From assembly GCA_949825025.1 (NCBI GenBank), contig OX463779.1, forward strand, positions 37,520,203 through 37,584,202: a stretch of DNA of 64,000 nucleotides. Direction: 5' to 3'. How positions within the stretch are numbered: the stretch's first letter is position 1; every line of letters starts with the position of its first letter. Under the pieces are notes generated by a model. The model saw only the letters and a program-made list of their open reading frames with translations, made no database searches and was not told the origin of the DNA. This DNA is from Siphlonurus alternatus (lineage: Eukaryota > Arthropoda > Insecta > Ephemeroptera > Siphlonuridae). A program made the translations under genes and the position numbers. Positions 11,197-24,500 of this stretch are shown one piece after another.

Positions 11197-14100
11197 ATGT
11201 TCTCTCGTCTCGCGATGGTAGTGTTTGAAGTGTAAAATAATGGTAATTATTATTTAATTTCCTTTGTTCAGTTCATATTTAGCTTGGTGGCAGATATTTA
11301 TACATAAAATAAAGCATTATCAGAACGTAGTTGAAATATAATCCGCTAGAGGAGCTTCATACCGGAAGTCATGTTTTGAAAGTGAAAAAAAAAAAAAAAA
11401 AAGGAATGCGGCAAAACTTTCGAAACTTCATTGCATTCTGTGCACAGTACTGTGATTCTGTGCACGAATTGTGCATTATTTATTATTTATGCTTCATGAA
11501 TACTAAATTCATTTAAGAGAATTAATTTTTTTAGAGTAGGTTTGAAATGCTGATAACATTATTATTATAACATTGCTAGAGTGCTAGCAGTCTCATTTTT
11601 TTCAAAATATTTTTATTACTATTTTATTAGTTAGATTGAAAGTTATTTTTAATTGGTGAAGTCTTTATTTCTATTCCTTAAATATGCATACAACTAAAAT
11701 CTTGGAACTTTCTGCACTCAATTACTAATACATTAATTAAATACCCTTAATGACTCTTGTAAAAGTTTAAAATTCTGTATGCATACTGCATGTACGCATA
11801 GTGAACTAAATTGATAAAATGGTTCTAACCTAACATATTCTGTCCTTAGCCGCGCATTGATCCACTGCAATTGTTGAAGTGCTTGAGTGTCTTACTCGCA
11901 CCCCATGGAGGAATAAAGAGTCCGGAGGATGTTGCAAGGCTTGTTAGGTGAGTCAATAAATTTATCCTTGATGGTGCTTGCCTTTGTTAATCATGGATTG
12001 CCAAGTTTGATCTTTAATTTAGAATTTTAAATATGTAGCTGCTGATTATGCTGAATCTTTAAAACAATTTATCAGAAATAATTTTAGTTTTATTATTATT
12101 TTATTTATTTATTAAAATCAAGAATTTATACAAGAGTCCTCTTGTCCCGACAGTTATTAATTATGAAGTATAAATGATGGTTGCCTTCATACAGTCATAT
12201 TGCCAGTAAAATATTGGACTTGGAGTGTTGTCATTAAGAAGGGAATAATGAGGTGGATGCACCCACTTCCCAATTCTTCTTTATAATTATGTTTGGAAGA
12301 CGCTGTTTCACCCCCCACTCTCCAATTTTAATTATTCGCACGGAGGGCATACATGACCAAAATGTGTCAATTGCCCCAAACTACTAACCAATCAATCAGC
12401 ACATTGTTCTGCATGTAAAGTATAAAATAAATTCCTGCGTGCGCGCAATGTATATGTGTAACCATATGGTAGAGATGACAGTAACATATATTACGTTGAG
12501 CAACTATCAAAGGTGACTTGAAACTTTTTTGTTATGACAAATTACATATTCCTGTGTTAGTCTGCAAATTATTAAGAATATTTGTTTAAATTGAGCATTG
12601 TATAAATGTTATGTTTGGAAGAGCTAGTGATTTGATCTATTTTGCAGAATTGGAATTCTGAAGTTATCATTTGCCATTGAGGTTTCATATATTATACTTT
12701 TAAGTTTTTAAAATTACGTAATTCATGCTTCTTTATTTTATTTTTGCCATTCATTACTATTATTCATTTTTGTGAAAAAAAAAAAAAAATCTTTTAGTTG
12801 TAGCTGTTAAGGGTAAGGTAACGCCACCAATGTTAAAAAAAATCCCTCACACAAAAATTCTGAAAAAAATTTAAAATGTTCTCCTCTACACCCCCTATCA
12901 GTAGCTAAAATATCAGGTTTACAAATTCGATCTAGTTTTTGAGTTATGAATTTTTAAAGTTGACTAATTTAACATGGGATTTCCATTTCTCCATGTTAAA
13001 TTAGTCAACTTTAAAAATTCATAACTCAAAAACTAGATCGAATTTGTATACCTGATATTTTAGCTACTGATAGGGGGTGTAGAGGAGAACATTTAAAATT
13101 TTTTTCATAATTTTTGTGTGAGGGATTTTTTTTAACATCGGTGGCGTTACCTTACCCTTAAATTTTTTTACTATCCACTCTTTTGTGTCAATTTTTAAAA
13201 CAAGTCTGACTTATTGCGCTCCAAAATTTTCAAATTTAGGAATATTTTTTATGGGATGTTAAATGCAGCTTCCATGTGAATTTTAAGCTGTCTTCATCTG
13301 GCAGGAAAACTTTCTACCAGTTAGGAGAAAGTGATAAGTCACATGTCCAATAATCTAACCATATGGTTATGAGGAGATTTCAAAATCTAATTTATTTTAT
13401 GTTTTGGTGGACAGAATAGAGCTAATTTGGGAATTACAGTTTTGCTGGCACTACCCGGTATGCAAGGAAGTTGAGGATATTTAATTTAAGTTATCTCTGT
13501 TTACATTACAGCCTTTAAAATGTGGTGTTGTAGATCAGTATTTAGAAAAATATTGGTGAAACGTTGGCTTACATGTTAATTTATGATCATTTTCTAATTA
13601 TATATATGGACATGTTTTTTTGGATTTTGAGTGCCAACTTAAAATTAAAGTTGAGCACTCCATGCAACTTACAACCGTGTTGAAGCCTGTCAGTTGTTAA
13701 ATGAAAATTTAAAAAAATATGTAATATATACTGTGGTCTTTATTTTAAAGTATGCTCTTTGATTTAATTTCTAATAACTCGGTATAATAACCATTGTTGT
13801 GTCTGTTTTGTTGCAGTTTGATGAGCAAGTTTTCCAAGAAGCTAGTGAGCAAGTGCATTTACGTACAAATTCTACAAGCAACATCTTCCGAACTTCTTGC
13901 ACAGTAAGTATATGCTCCTTTTGTGTGTATATATTGAAGCTAATCAGCAATTGATTATTAACTGTAAGGGTAAAAAAACAACATCTTCCAATAGAAAATA
14001 ATTATCGTGGTAAAATTTGAAAATTGGTGCCGGACTTTAATGTTGTGATGATGTGAAGTCAAAACAGTTAGGACTGCTTGTAGCAAAGCTCAAATGAAAA

Positions 14101-17100
14101 TTGTACTTTGCTGTAGATTTATTCGAAATAATGATCATAAGTTACTTGTTTTTATTGGATTTATTTGCCGGTTGCTAATTTACTGCAGGTAATTGACAAC
14201 TTTTATTGTGTTGTGTCTTGTACTAAGTATGTTCATGTTTGATTTCAGGTTCATGCGAGATGGTGGCTGGGACCTGGTGAGCACGTGGGTGATGGAAGCA
14301 ATAACACTGAGTAATGGACCCCTGTTGGAACAGCTGTTGGAACTCACCCTTCGAAGCCCCCTCGACCTGGTACAGCTTCAGATCAACGCCTGTCCACGAA
14401 CAGTCAAGGCTCTCACCCGTGACGCTCCCACCCAACGTAAGTGTTCATTTCAATTTACCTTATAGAGAATGTCATTGCTCTTCATGACCATAAATTTTAG
14501 CCTGGCGATCAGTGGTGGAGGACAGGGAAAAGTTTTTATGATATTCAGCTCAATGTTTTCCCATAGACGTCCAGTATTCATCATAAAATATTCAATATAT
14601 AGACAGTTTAATGGGACTGTAACAACAGTAGTCAATTTTGTTTCCTACAGAACCTTCTATGGTGACTCCTTCTATGGAAAATAATAAGGGGTAAATGTTC
14701 CAAACTCGTAAATCCATCTCACCAACCTCTGCTGCTATTGATAGCTTCATGCACTTTATCTTGTCATTAGCTAAGCAGGAATGATGATGTAGCTGCCATA
14801 CTCCCCTTTAGAAGAGTTTGCATGCTACCTACTAGTTTACTAAAATTCATAAAAAAAATTGATTGTCTTGCAAAAGTAGGTTAACACGTTTGTTTACTTG
14901 GATGGTAGCAACTGTCTTAAGCCAAGGTTTTAAGATAGACATAGCATATGAAGCCATCATTCCAACGAGAGCTTGAAATGTACTATTTATTTAATTATTG
15001 ATGTTTTACAGAAAGATTAGTGTTAAAATTATTAGTTATGGATAAATTTTTAAATCTTTGAACACCATGCAGCTAACATGTCACTGACAAGGTGGATTGC
15101 CAATTAACTTTTGCTTTTTTGCTTACTGCAATGATGCACTTTAGGGACAGTAAGGCAATGTCCAGAAATGCTGTTTAAAATTTAAAAGGGTGCTAGAATA
15201 GAATACTACAAGTAAGTGTTGAGTTTCTGTGGTCACATCTCATAAGCTGACGGTGGATTGCAGTTCTTTTTTAAAACACATCTTTAAAAAAAAAATGATA
15301 TTAAGAGCTAAAATTAAAATCAAGGCAACTCTGACTTTTTCTCAAAGAAATTTAAATTATTGTGTGTATGGTCTCAACAATTTTGAAGTGAAATCTAAGG
15401 GTGGGTATTTATTTTGTCCTTGCAGGTGTACGAGAACTGGCAGTGATGGTTGTAGATTCGTGGGTACAGATGGCTCGGGAGGGTCTCATAAAACCTGCTG
15501 AGGCCCAACCTGTGCATAATTTCTCAGCCCCAACATCAACAGTGTCAATGATTCAAGAAACTATTACCATCCCTACCTTACAAGACAGTTTGTTGCTGCA
15601 ACAGCAACAACAGTCACAATTACAGCAGTATGTGAAAGTAGAGCAAATAAAACAAGAGCTAATGAAAGAAGAAGCAATGCACGTGGACATTAAGCCATAT
15701 GAAACTGTAGTTGTGAATACTAAGCTCGAGGTCAAACCTGAAGTGTTGAAGGAGGAGGTGCTTCAAGACGTGGAGATGATGGAGGTTCCTGTTGTAGATG
15801 AGGGTGAAGAAGAAATGCACGAGAATGAGGAAGAGCAGGAGGAGGAAGAGACTGGGGGCTCTGCAGAGGAGAATGACGGTTGGGACGCACCTCTCGGTCA
15901 GCTACCAGTCTACAAGATAACCATCCGTGACGGTAAACAAGTTCTCGCCAAAGTGTACTCCGGAGATCGCCCTCCCAAGACTGCTACAAACACGGTGGTG
16001 ATCAATGTTCCTCAAGAACAACCTGAAGTTGTTGCCCCAGTGGAAGTAGTTGTGGCAGATGCTCCCAAACCAGAACCTCCCAAGAAAGAAGGACCACGAG
16101 GTGCTGCAAGACGTAAACAACAGCTGAAACCATCAACTGATGCAGAAGCACCACCACTGGCCCCACCAGAGATGTCTGAGGCAGAAAAGAAAAAGGTCGC
16201 AGCACAGGAGAAAATTTCAGCTCGCCTTGCCAAGGAGCAAGCAGCAAAACGTGCCGAGCGTCTGCTTCGTGAGAAACAAGCAAAATTACGTGAAAAGCTA
16301 GCAGAGCGAGAAGCAAAAGAAAAAGAACGCCGAGCAAAGGTTCAGGAAGAAAAAGATCAAGCCACATTAGCAAGATTAATGGGACCTAGCAAAGTTGGTT
16401 TAGGTAAAATTCCTAAAAAGTCTCGATCAGAAGATGAGAAAAAATCAACATCAACTGAGGAAAGAAAATCTGAACTACGTAGAAATTCTTCAGAAGATGA
16501 GAAAAAGAGAGATAGGAGTTCTAAATTAGATAGTAAAAGTGAATCACGTAAAGATAAAGATGATAGTAAAAAAGCATCTTCTTCCACTAAAAATGATCCT
16601 AAAAAAGATCCTAGTAAATCTCCCAAAAACTCAACGGCCTCTACAAATGGTTCTACCGCTAGTAGTAACAGCAGCAGTAGTAGCAAAAGTAAAGTTAAGA
16701 CTTTTACCTCAAAGCCCCGCTCTACTGGCCTAGAGGAGACTCCCCCACCGCCTCCCCCTCGTGGCCAGACCAAAAAGGACAAGGACAGCAAAGATAAGAG
16801 GGCGCCACTGTTGTCTTTAAGCAAAAAGAGGTCGCCTCCCCCGCCATCCAAGGATCAGACGCCCCCCGACAAGAAACCCAAGCCTAATCCAGTGGAGGAG
16901 GAAGAGGAGGAGACAGCCAAGAAGTCTCCAGCACCACCTAAGCCAAAGCCAAAGCGTAAGTACCAGCAAGGGTAGAGGGAAACAAAAAAAGTTATTTTAA
17001 TTTAAATTAAGTTGTGTATACATAAAATAATACAATTTTACATTCTTTTTTTGTATACTAGTTTTTTGCAACTTAAGAGGATTTTGATCGCGCAATGTTA

Positions 17101-18523
17101 ATTAAATTTTATGACTTTGTTGATCTGCCGTGAAAAGCAGAAAATTTCAGGGAGTGTGCAAGTGTTTTTGATGATGAAAAGTTATTACGATTATGCTATA
17201 GTTTATGTGAAGTGGATTTGGCTCTCAACTTGGCAATAATAATTCTTTGTCAAATTTCTGCTTATTACGGCCGGTAATCGGTCATGTTTTCTTTTGTAAA
17301 TATTTAATACATTAGGAGGGGACTAGAAAATATAAAGTACTGTTTGACCAATTCTTAAAATCTAGCTTGATCTTGACACCAGTGGCGGCTTGCGAAGGTA
17401 GCTGCAGTGCTGTCTCAACCAGTTGTTGGAGTCAACCCAAGATAGCAGTATTTTATTTTTTTGAAATTTTACCTCTAAATTTGTGTTAGCCAGCAGTCTC
17501 TACTCGTAAGCCCCCACGCTTATGGTACTTTCTTAGTAAATTATTGTAATAAAAAGAAAACAATTGAATCTTGGCAGACTCAGAGAACAGTTCGAAGCAA
17601 ATTAGAAAAAAAAAAAAAAAAAAAAAAAGTACTGAGTTAGTTGTAACTGGCTGCATGTTTCTTGTATGAAGTATGAAGCGTTTCACTCTTTTACATTACA
17701 TAGTAATGGACAACATGCATGAAAAAAAATATTGCAGAAATGAATAGAGGGTACCAAATTATGCTACCATGAATCTTTTCAGATTTTTTTGAGACCCAGA
17801 AATATTTTTAAATAATTATTGAAAGTGAGGCCACGCCCCCTGGAGGTGTCAATAGGCATTCAGTCTCTATCCTTTTTATTAAGGATTCAGGGGTGCCAAC
17901 TTAAATCACAGAACTTTTAATTATTATTTTAAAATAGTTCCGGGACTCAAAAAATCTGAAAAAATTCATAGTAGCATAATTTGGTACCCTCTATTCATTT
18001 CTGCACTATATATATTTTTTTTCGTGTATGTTGTCCATTAAAGAATAGATTGATTGTTAAATTAACTTTGGATACTTCCATTTCTCAGTAGTAATAATGT
18101 TTTGTTAAAATTCGTAATTATTTATAGAATTTTGGATACAGTGAGTCTCTTATTTTTCAGTAACTCATTTATAAAATATTGATTTAAATGTCATATTAGT
18201 CATAATTTGTCATAATTTAAAACTCTTATATTTTAATATTTTTGAAAAAAATGTATACTGTAATATACAACTCTTATTCATATTTTAAATTTTCAAATTC
18301 TAAGAAAGAAATTCAAAGTAAAATAATATTTGGCAATGCATTTAGCACAGAATGAATTAATCATTTTGATACTAATTTTGCACAGAAATGTGTCAAGAGA
18401 AAATGGTTTGAAATAAAGTGTAAATAAGTTTTGGTTTCTGCAGCATATTAAGATGTTATCTGAAAGCATATAAAAACTTTACTGTTATTTATTATGAGCT
18501 TGCTGTCTTCTCTGTGTTAGCTT

Positions 18524-18554
<31 letters not shown>

Positions 18555-21500
18555 CCCAGGTTTACATTAGAAATTAATCTGAGCATTCACAGAGTGCCTT
18601 AATTACTCAACACCCTGCCTGACCTTATCGTTTGACCTCAAAAGGGTATTTAAATTTTGTAAATATTTAGTATCTTGACTTTAACTGTGCTGCATAATTT
18701 TACTCCTGTGCTTTTGAAGCATTATAATAACTGCTATTGCATTCATCTCAAACACCTAGTTTTTTTGATACAGTTCTGGCAAATAACCTTAACAAGTTGT
18801 ATATAATGAGTGTCTGTGTGATAGATCAGATGCTGCCGCATTTGATATGCCCCTTTGAGGGCTGAGTGTGTTGCAGGTGGAAGTAGTGAGTTATCCTGCT
18901 CGAGTACGCTCGGAGCGGCTGACTGGAGTTGGTGTCTTCACAACAAAGCAAGATCAGTGGAGAGAGACGGGCCCTCGGCAGCAACTGTCAGTGTTAGGGC
19001 TGTTACCTTACCAGTTCTGTCTTTGCTTGGTCACCTACCTTACCTCCCTCTTAACTGTGTTATCAGGGTAGTGTTGCATTTTATATGCAACAAGATTTGT
19101 TACCAAGTATTGTCAGAGCTAGAAGATATAGTTTTCATGATAGGATGGATTTGAAATAAGTTACTGCAATTTGAACATACTCAAGTTTTTTTTTTTTAAC
19201 TAATTTTGAAGATTCTCATTTTTATGTAATGTATGTTATGTGGTTGTGGGGAGGGGTTCAGGTTGGCTGGCAGGTTGGCCTATGCCTGTTCACAAAAATA
19301 TGACCTCCTCCTCCTTCTTTGTTATTTTTTGCTATTGACTACGTTGCAATGCCCCCTCTTTCATCGTTGAGATGTCTTGACTGTGTGGGCTTGGGCCAGC
19401 CTGCCAGTCAGCTGTTGTGCCCCTGGACACTTCCCGCCCTCCAGCGTCAAAGGTAAGGTCCGCCAGATTAGATCTATTTCTCTGTAATAATGTTACTGTC
19501 ATTAGCAAGCAGAAAACTGAAGCTCGTTTGTACATTAGATAAATATAAGATCCCCATCTTAAAATCTGAAGAAAAAAAAAATGGCTGAGATAAAGCCTGA
19601 TATGTTAATAATGAAAATGATAGCTTTTTAAATAATATATAATAGATATGAGGAAAATGAAAATTTGAATATAACAGACTTTAAGTTTGTACACTGGGCT
19701 GCATAGAAAAGTTATTTTGACTTCTAATGGCCATGTTTCAAGAGGTTATAAGTTTTCTTTGCATTTATGTTTTCAAACTGCAAGTCTTGTTAAATTGCTA
19801 TCAAAATTTTAAGTGAAAAATACGTCTAAAAAAGTTGTCAGATGATGACGAAGATTTTTTTTTTTACAAGTGTGAAGTATCATTAAATAGTGCAAGTGCA
19901 AGAATTCGAATTTCTACGTTAATTTTTCTAAAATGTTAGATCACAAGTTTATAATATGGCATCTAAAATAGGAAGAAAAGTAAAGGAAAAACCGAAAAGA
20001 AGAGGACAAAATTCTATGACCCTCCCATTATGTGCTTATTATTTATTTTTTTCACAAAGCGAGTTTCTTTTTTATGTTTTGCAGGACAAACATTTTGTTG
20101 AGATAAGAAATATTCCTTAATTATACTGTTATTTTCTGTATGCCATCATTTTTTACAGCAATTAAAAAATAAATACCTTTAAACACATCTATGATTGCCC
20201 CAAATACTTATCTACATGAATATTAAGTAGAAAATATTTTATAAGAAAGTAAAGTAAAAAAAAAAAAAGCAATTATTAGAATAATAATAATATTATTATT
20301 AATTAGGTATATTAAAAAATGAACAAAAATAGCACTTATATGAATGCTATTTATATAACATGTTTGTATATAAAAACATGATTGTAGGGATACTCCTTTT
20401 AGTGAGGTGCATTAAAACATATAATGTATTATTTTATTTATAAGAAAATATGTTAGTAATTTGTAGGAATATTATATAACAGTAGCGAAATAATCGCGAC
20501 GAGGTTATTTTTATCTCGAGGTAGGGAGCTATAGACCTCTCTCATATAAATAAAAAAAAAGACTGCGCAAATAAGCCACGAGTCTCGTACTAGGTTAATT
20601 AAGTAAAATTATTGCTGTAAATACGCGTATAATTTTATATGGTGACGCGCCGCGCAGTGGCTATGTCCTTGTAATTCATACTATAGATCGATGACTCGCG
20701 GCGGCACGCGTGGCCTTGTCCTACTGACGTGGTGTTCTCGCGCCTGCATTGGCAGACACTGTCTTGCTAATAAGTAAAACACGTTTTCATTAAATACTAA
20801 AATCTTGCACTGAACATTTTTAATTAAAATGTAAAGTGAATTACTGGAATTTTTCCCACTGGCTCAGCCGGCGCGTAAAATACATCGTTTATTTTGTTTA
20901 AAAACATCAGTAAATTAATAATTTTAACAAAAAACTTCTTCAAATTAGAAATTTTGTCTTGGCACGTATAGCGTTGTAAGCAAAAACGCTGGTCGCCACT
21001 AAGTAAATAATTTAATTATATGCGGCAAACACAGTTACATTAATTTGCATTCTTTGTTAGTAACGTATGTATGTATACAACTTAACGTGACCCAAGAATC
21101 CTCTGCAAAAAAATATAAAAGATATCATGGATTTTTTTATATAATTATATTGTAGAGTATTATTTTATAAATATACCTTCAGTTCTAAATATTTCAGGAT
21201 TGCTTTTTCATGTATTTATATTATTAATGTAACGAAATAAAATACTGAAAATAAATAAAAATCTACGTGTAAATTATAAATAGACATATAAATATATTAT
21301 GTTGTATATATATTTTTTTTTAATGGAGAGGGGGTCGCAGTTTGATTCCAAGCCGATCTAAATTTAAGGGCGGTAAAAATTACACCCGGCCGCTCTCTAA
21401 CCCTCGATCGTTTAGCTATACATATATATCAGGCGCGGACTCGTTGAAAAGTTCGGGGGCTGGGCGGTGGCCCCAAAAATATTGTTGAAAAATTGGAGTG

Positions 21501-24500
21501 GGGGAAATGCCTGCTGTTCTCCTCCTGTTAAATTCAAAATTTCGGGTTTGGAGTGGGTTTGCCATCCCTCCAGTTTTTTTTTTTTTTTTTTCCTTACCTC
21601 GCGTTTTAGTAAATTGCAGTAAAAAGGTTGAAGACAATTTTTTTTTTCAAAGGTAGTGTTTAAAAGCTGTATTGCTATTCATTCATGCGGATCTCGATTA
21701 ATAAAATTATAACCAAAAAATTTGTTTGAAATTGAATGGACAGTAGATTAAATGTCGTCTAGCTTTTTGTTTATGAATGAATGGAGCATAAACTGGTCGT
21801 CACTTAAAGTGGATTTGACGTCACGAACCTTTTCCTCTGTCCTCCAATACTAAGGGAAGGGTTGCGTGACGTCAAATCAACTTTAAGTGACTGCCAGTTT
21901 ATAACAAATTCTGTCCAATCTCATGATGCAGGTATTGTTGTGTGATGTCACCGTCGTCAAAGCCCTGTCTCTTCTGTACTAAATTATTTCGATTGATACG
22001 GATATAATTAATATTATATAGACTGACTTTTTACTTTCTCCTTTAACAATTCCAATTTTTTTTATTGTGTATATTTATTTTAAATATTAGCCCGCAGGAA
22101 AAATAAAATCAAGCCGTACTTGTCACTATAACTTTTTCTGCGGCGTTCATTTGCAGTATTTTGTAAAATTATAAATAAATAATGTGTCGATCTGTACATG
22201 GTGTTTTTGCATTCACTGTTGTGTCTCTAGTATTTTAATGTTGTCGTAAAACCGTTGGAACGATTTTTTAACTTGAGGTTACACAACTTCTTATTATACT
22301 CGTGAGTTTGGCAAAAAAATAAATAATAATAAATGTGAGGGAATTGAAGATATAATATATTTCGTAAAACCAGTCGACAGCTAGCATAAAATTAATCCCC
22401 AACACAAAAAGAAAATGATAATCATTAACGCATTAATTAATTAATAGCATTAAAATTAAAAGGATACGGTATAATATATATAGACTGGAAGGATTCTCTG
22501 TTAATTAACTTAAAAATTATAAAAAATATTGTATTAAATGATTTCACGATTATTAGGAATATTTTATTCATTTCCCTACTGAACGTTGAAATTGTTTACA
22601 ATATATTATATACGTACACGTGCCAGTAGCCAGTAATAATAATAATAATACCCTCTGTGATCGGCCACATGGCCATATTTTTTAAATATGCGGTCACAAT
22701 GCTGCAATTAAAATATGGAAATTTGAATTTGATCAGGAATAGTCCTGCAAATAAAAAAGAAAAGTGAAATTTATAATAAATTGTATACGTAGTGTTGTGT
22801 CAAATTAAACTAAAGTAAAATGTAAAAATAAGTTTTGTTAGAGGCGTTATAATATATAACTAAAACGTGAGTGTCAAATGAATCAAATCTCATGTTGCAT
22901 TAAAAAGAAAAAAAGAAAGAAATTGCGCAACAAAATTTCCATGTAACTATTAATGTAAGTAAGCTACGGTTAATGAGCTTTCTAGAATTAGAATTTTCAT
23001 CACTTAATGAATATCAATTTAAGCAAAATACACAGGAAAAAAAAAACTCCTCCTAATTTCTCCTAAAATACATTCAGCATGAGCGTCGGAAAATAACATT
23101 TTTATTCATTTCACGGTTATCTGTTTTAATTGGTTGTTTACTGTTTTTATAACGAAATTATCTTATAAATAGAAGATAGTACGACAGTACAATTTTTTAT
23201 CCTCGTATACACGTTAATTATCAGTCTGTAAAAATGTTTATCTGAACTAGGAAAGTAGGACATAACTTTTGCGACTTCGTTTCTTTATTATTTTTAGCGT
23301 CAGTAATATAGAGATATAATTAAAAAGTTCGATAATTTCATTACGACAGTCAATGCTTGATTATAAAAAGTACCGTGACGTCACGCGTGCAGTATGCTGG
23401 CGGCGCATGTAAATATAACACCGAGCTTCCTGGTGAGCGGGGTCGTAATTACTATGTTCATGAGCTCACGAGCCACCTTACGTATATATTGTACTCCCAC
23501 ATTGCTAGGGGCTTGACGCCCACATAATTCCATTGCAATGGGGATTTAAAAAAAATGCATATTTTTTTTTATGTTACTATAATTAAATTATTTCGACTAT
23601 TATAATTTATTTGTTATAGTTTAATTGTTATAGTTTAATTAAAGTCACTAATAAATATATATTGATAATTAAACGTTATTTATTAACAATTTCTTCAGCT
23701 ACAAGAACAAATAGTCCATATATTGCATCACAGCATCGCTTGATTTATAATTTTGGAAGCTCCTTCAAACATAAATTTAAAAATGATGTTTGGCAAATAA
23801 GTTAATTAGAATTAATTTTTTTATTTTTGCAAATCTTGTGCTGGTATTTTTTGTATTTTAATTAAATAAAGGTTGGTCTGAAATATAATATAATTATAAA
23901 TATTATATATTTAAAATATAATCTGAAATACGACGATTAAGCCTTGAAAAAATCAATATCTTGCCAATATTGTACTATTGGTGCAATACCGTTCACGTTA
24001 ATAAATAATATGGCATATAATATAACAATCAACATTAATTTTGATTTTTGACACCTTTAAAAGAGTAAAAATAGGATTAGATTATTTCTATATTTAATAA
24101 ATTCACCCAAATAAATAAGTTTCCAGTATTTTTATAAAGAAGAAATACCAAAATATAATATAAGTCTTTTAATTTTATGTGCATATTATCAGGCGCGGAT
24201 CCAGAAAAAAAATTCGGGAGGGGCTGCCTCCATAAAAGGTCAATGTTAAAAAAAAAAAATTGGAGTAGGGGAAATTCCTATATTGCCCATGTTATATCCA
24301 AAATTTCGGGGGGGGGGGGGCTGCAGCCCCCCCAGCCCACCCCCTGGATCCGCGCCTGCATATTATCGTATATAATCACAAGTTAATGAGCATTAATGAA
24401 GATTACGAAAATTTTCCGGTTATCGAATTTATCAAAAGAAATCTTAATTAATTTTGGTTAAATGGAGAGGGTTGCTTAATTACTAGTTTTATTATTATTT

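Noticed and set aside
16357..16851. 164-codon minus-strand frame opposite PNUTS exon 5
   Set aside because: Low-complexity shadow of the Lys/Ser-rich PNUTS coding strand.
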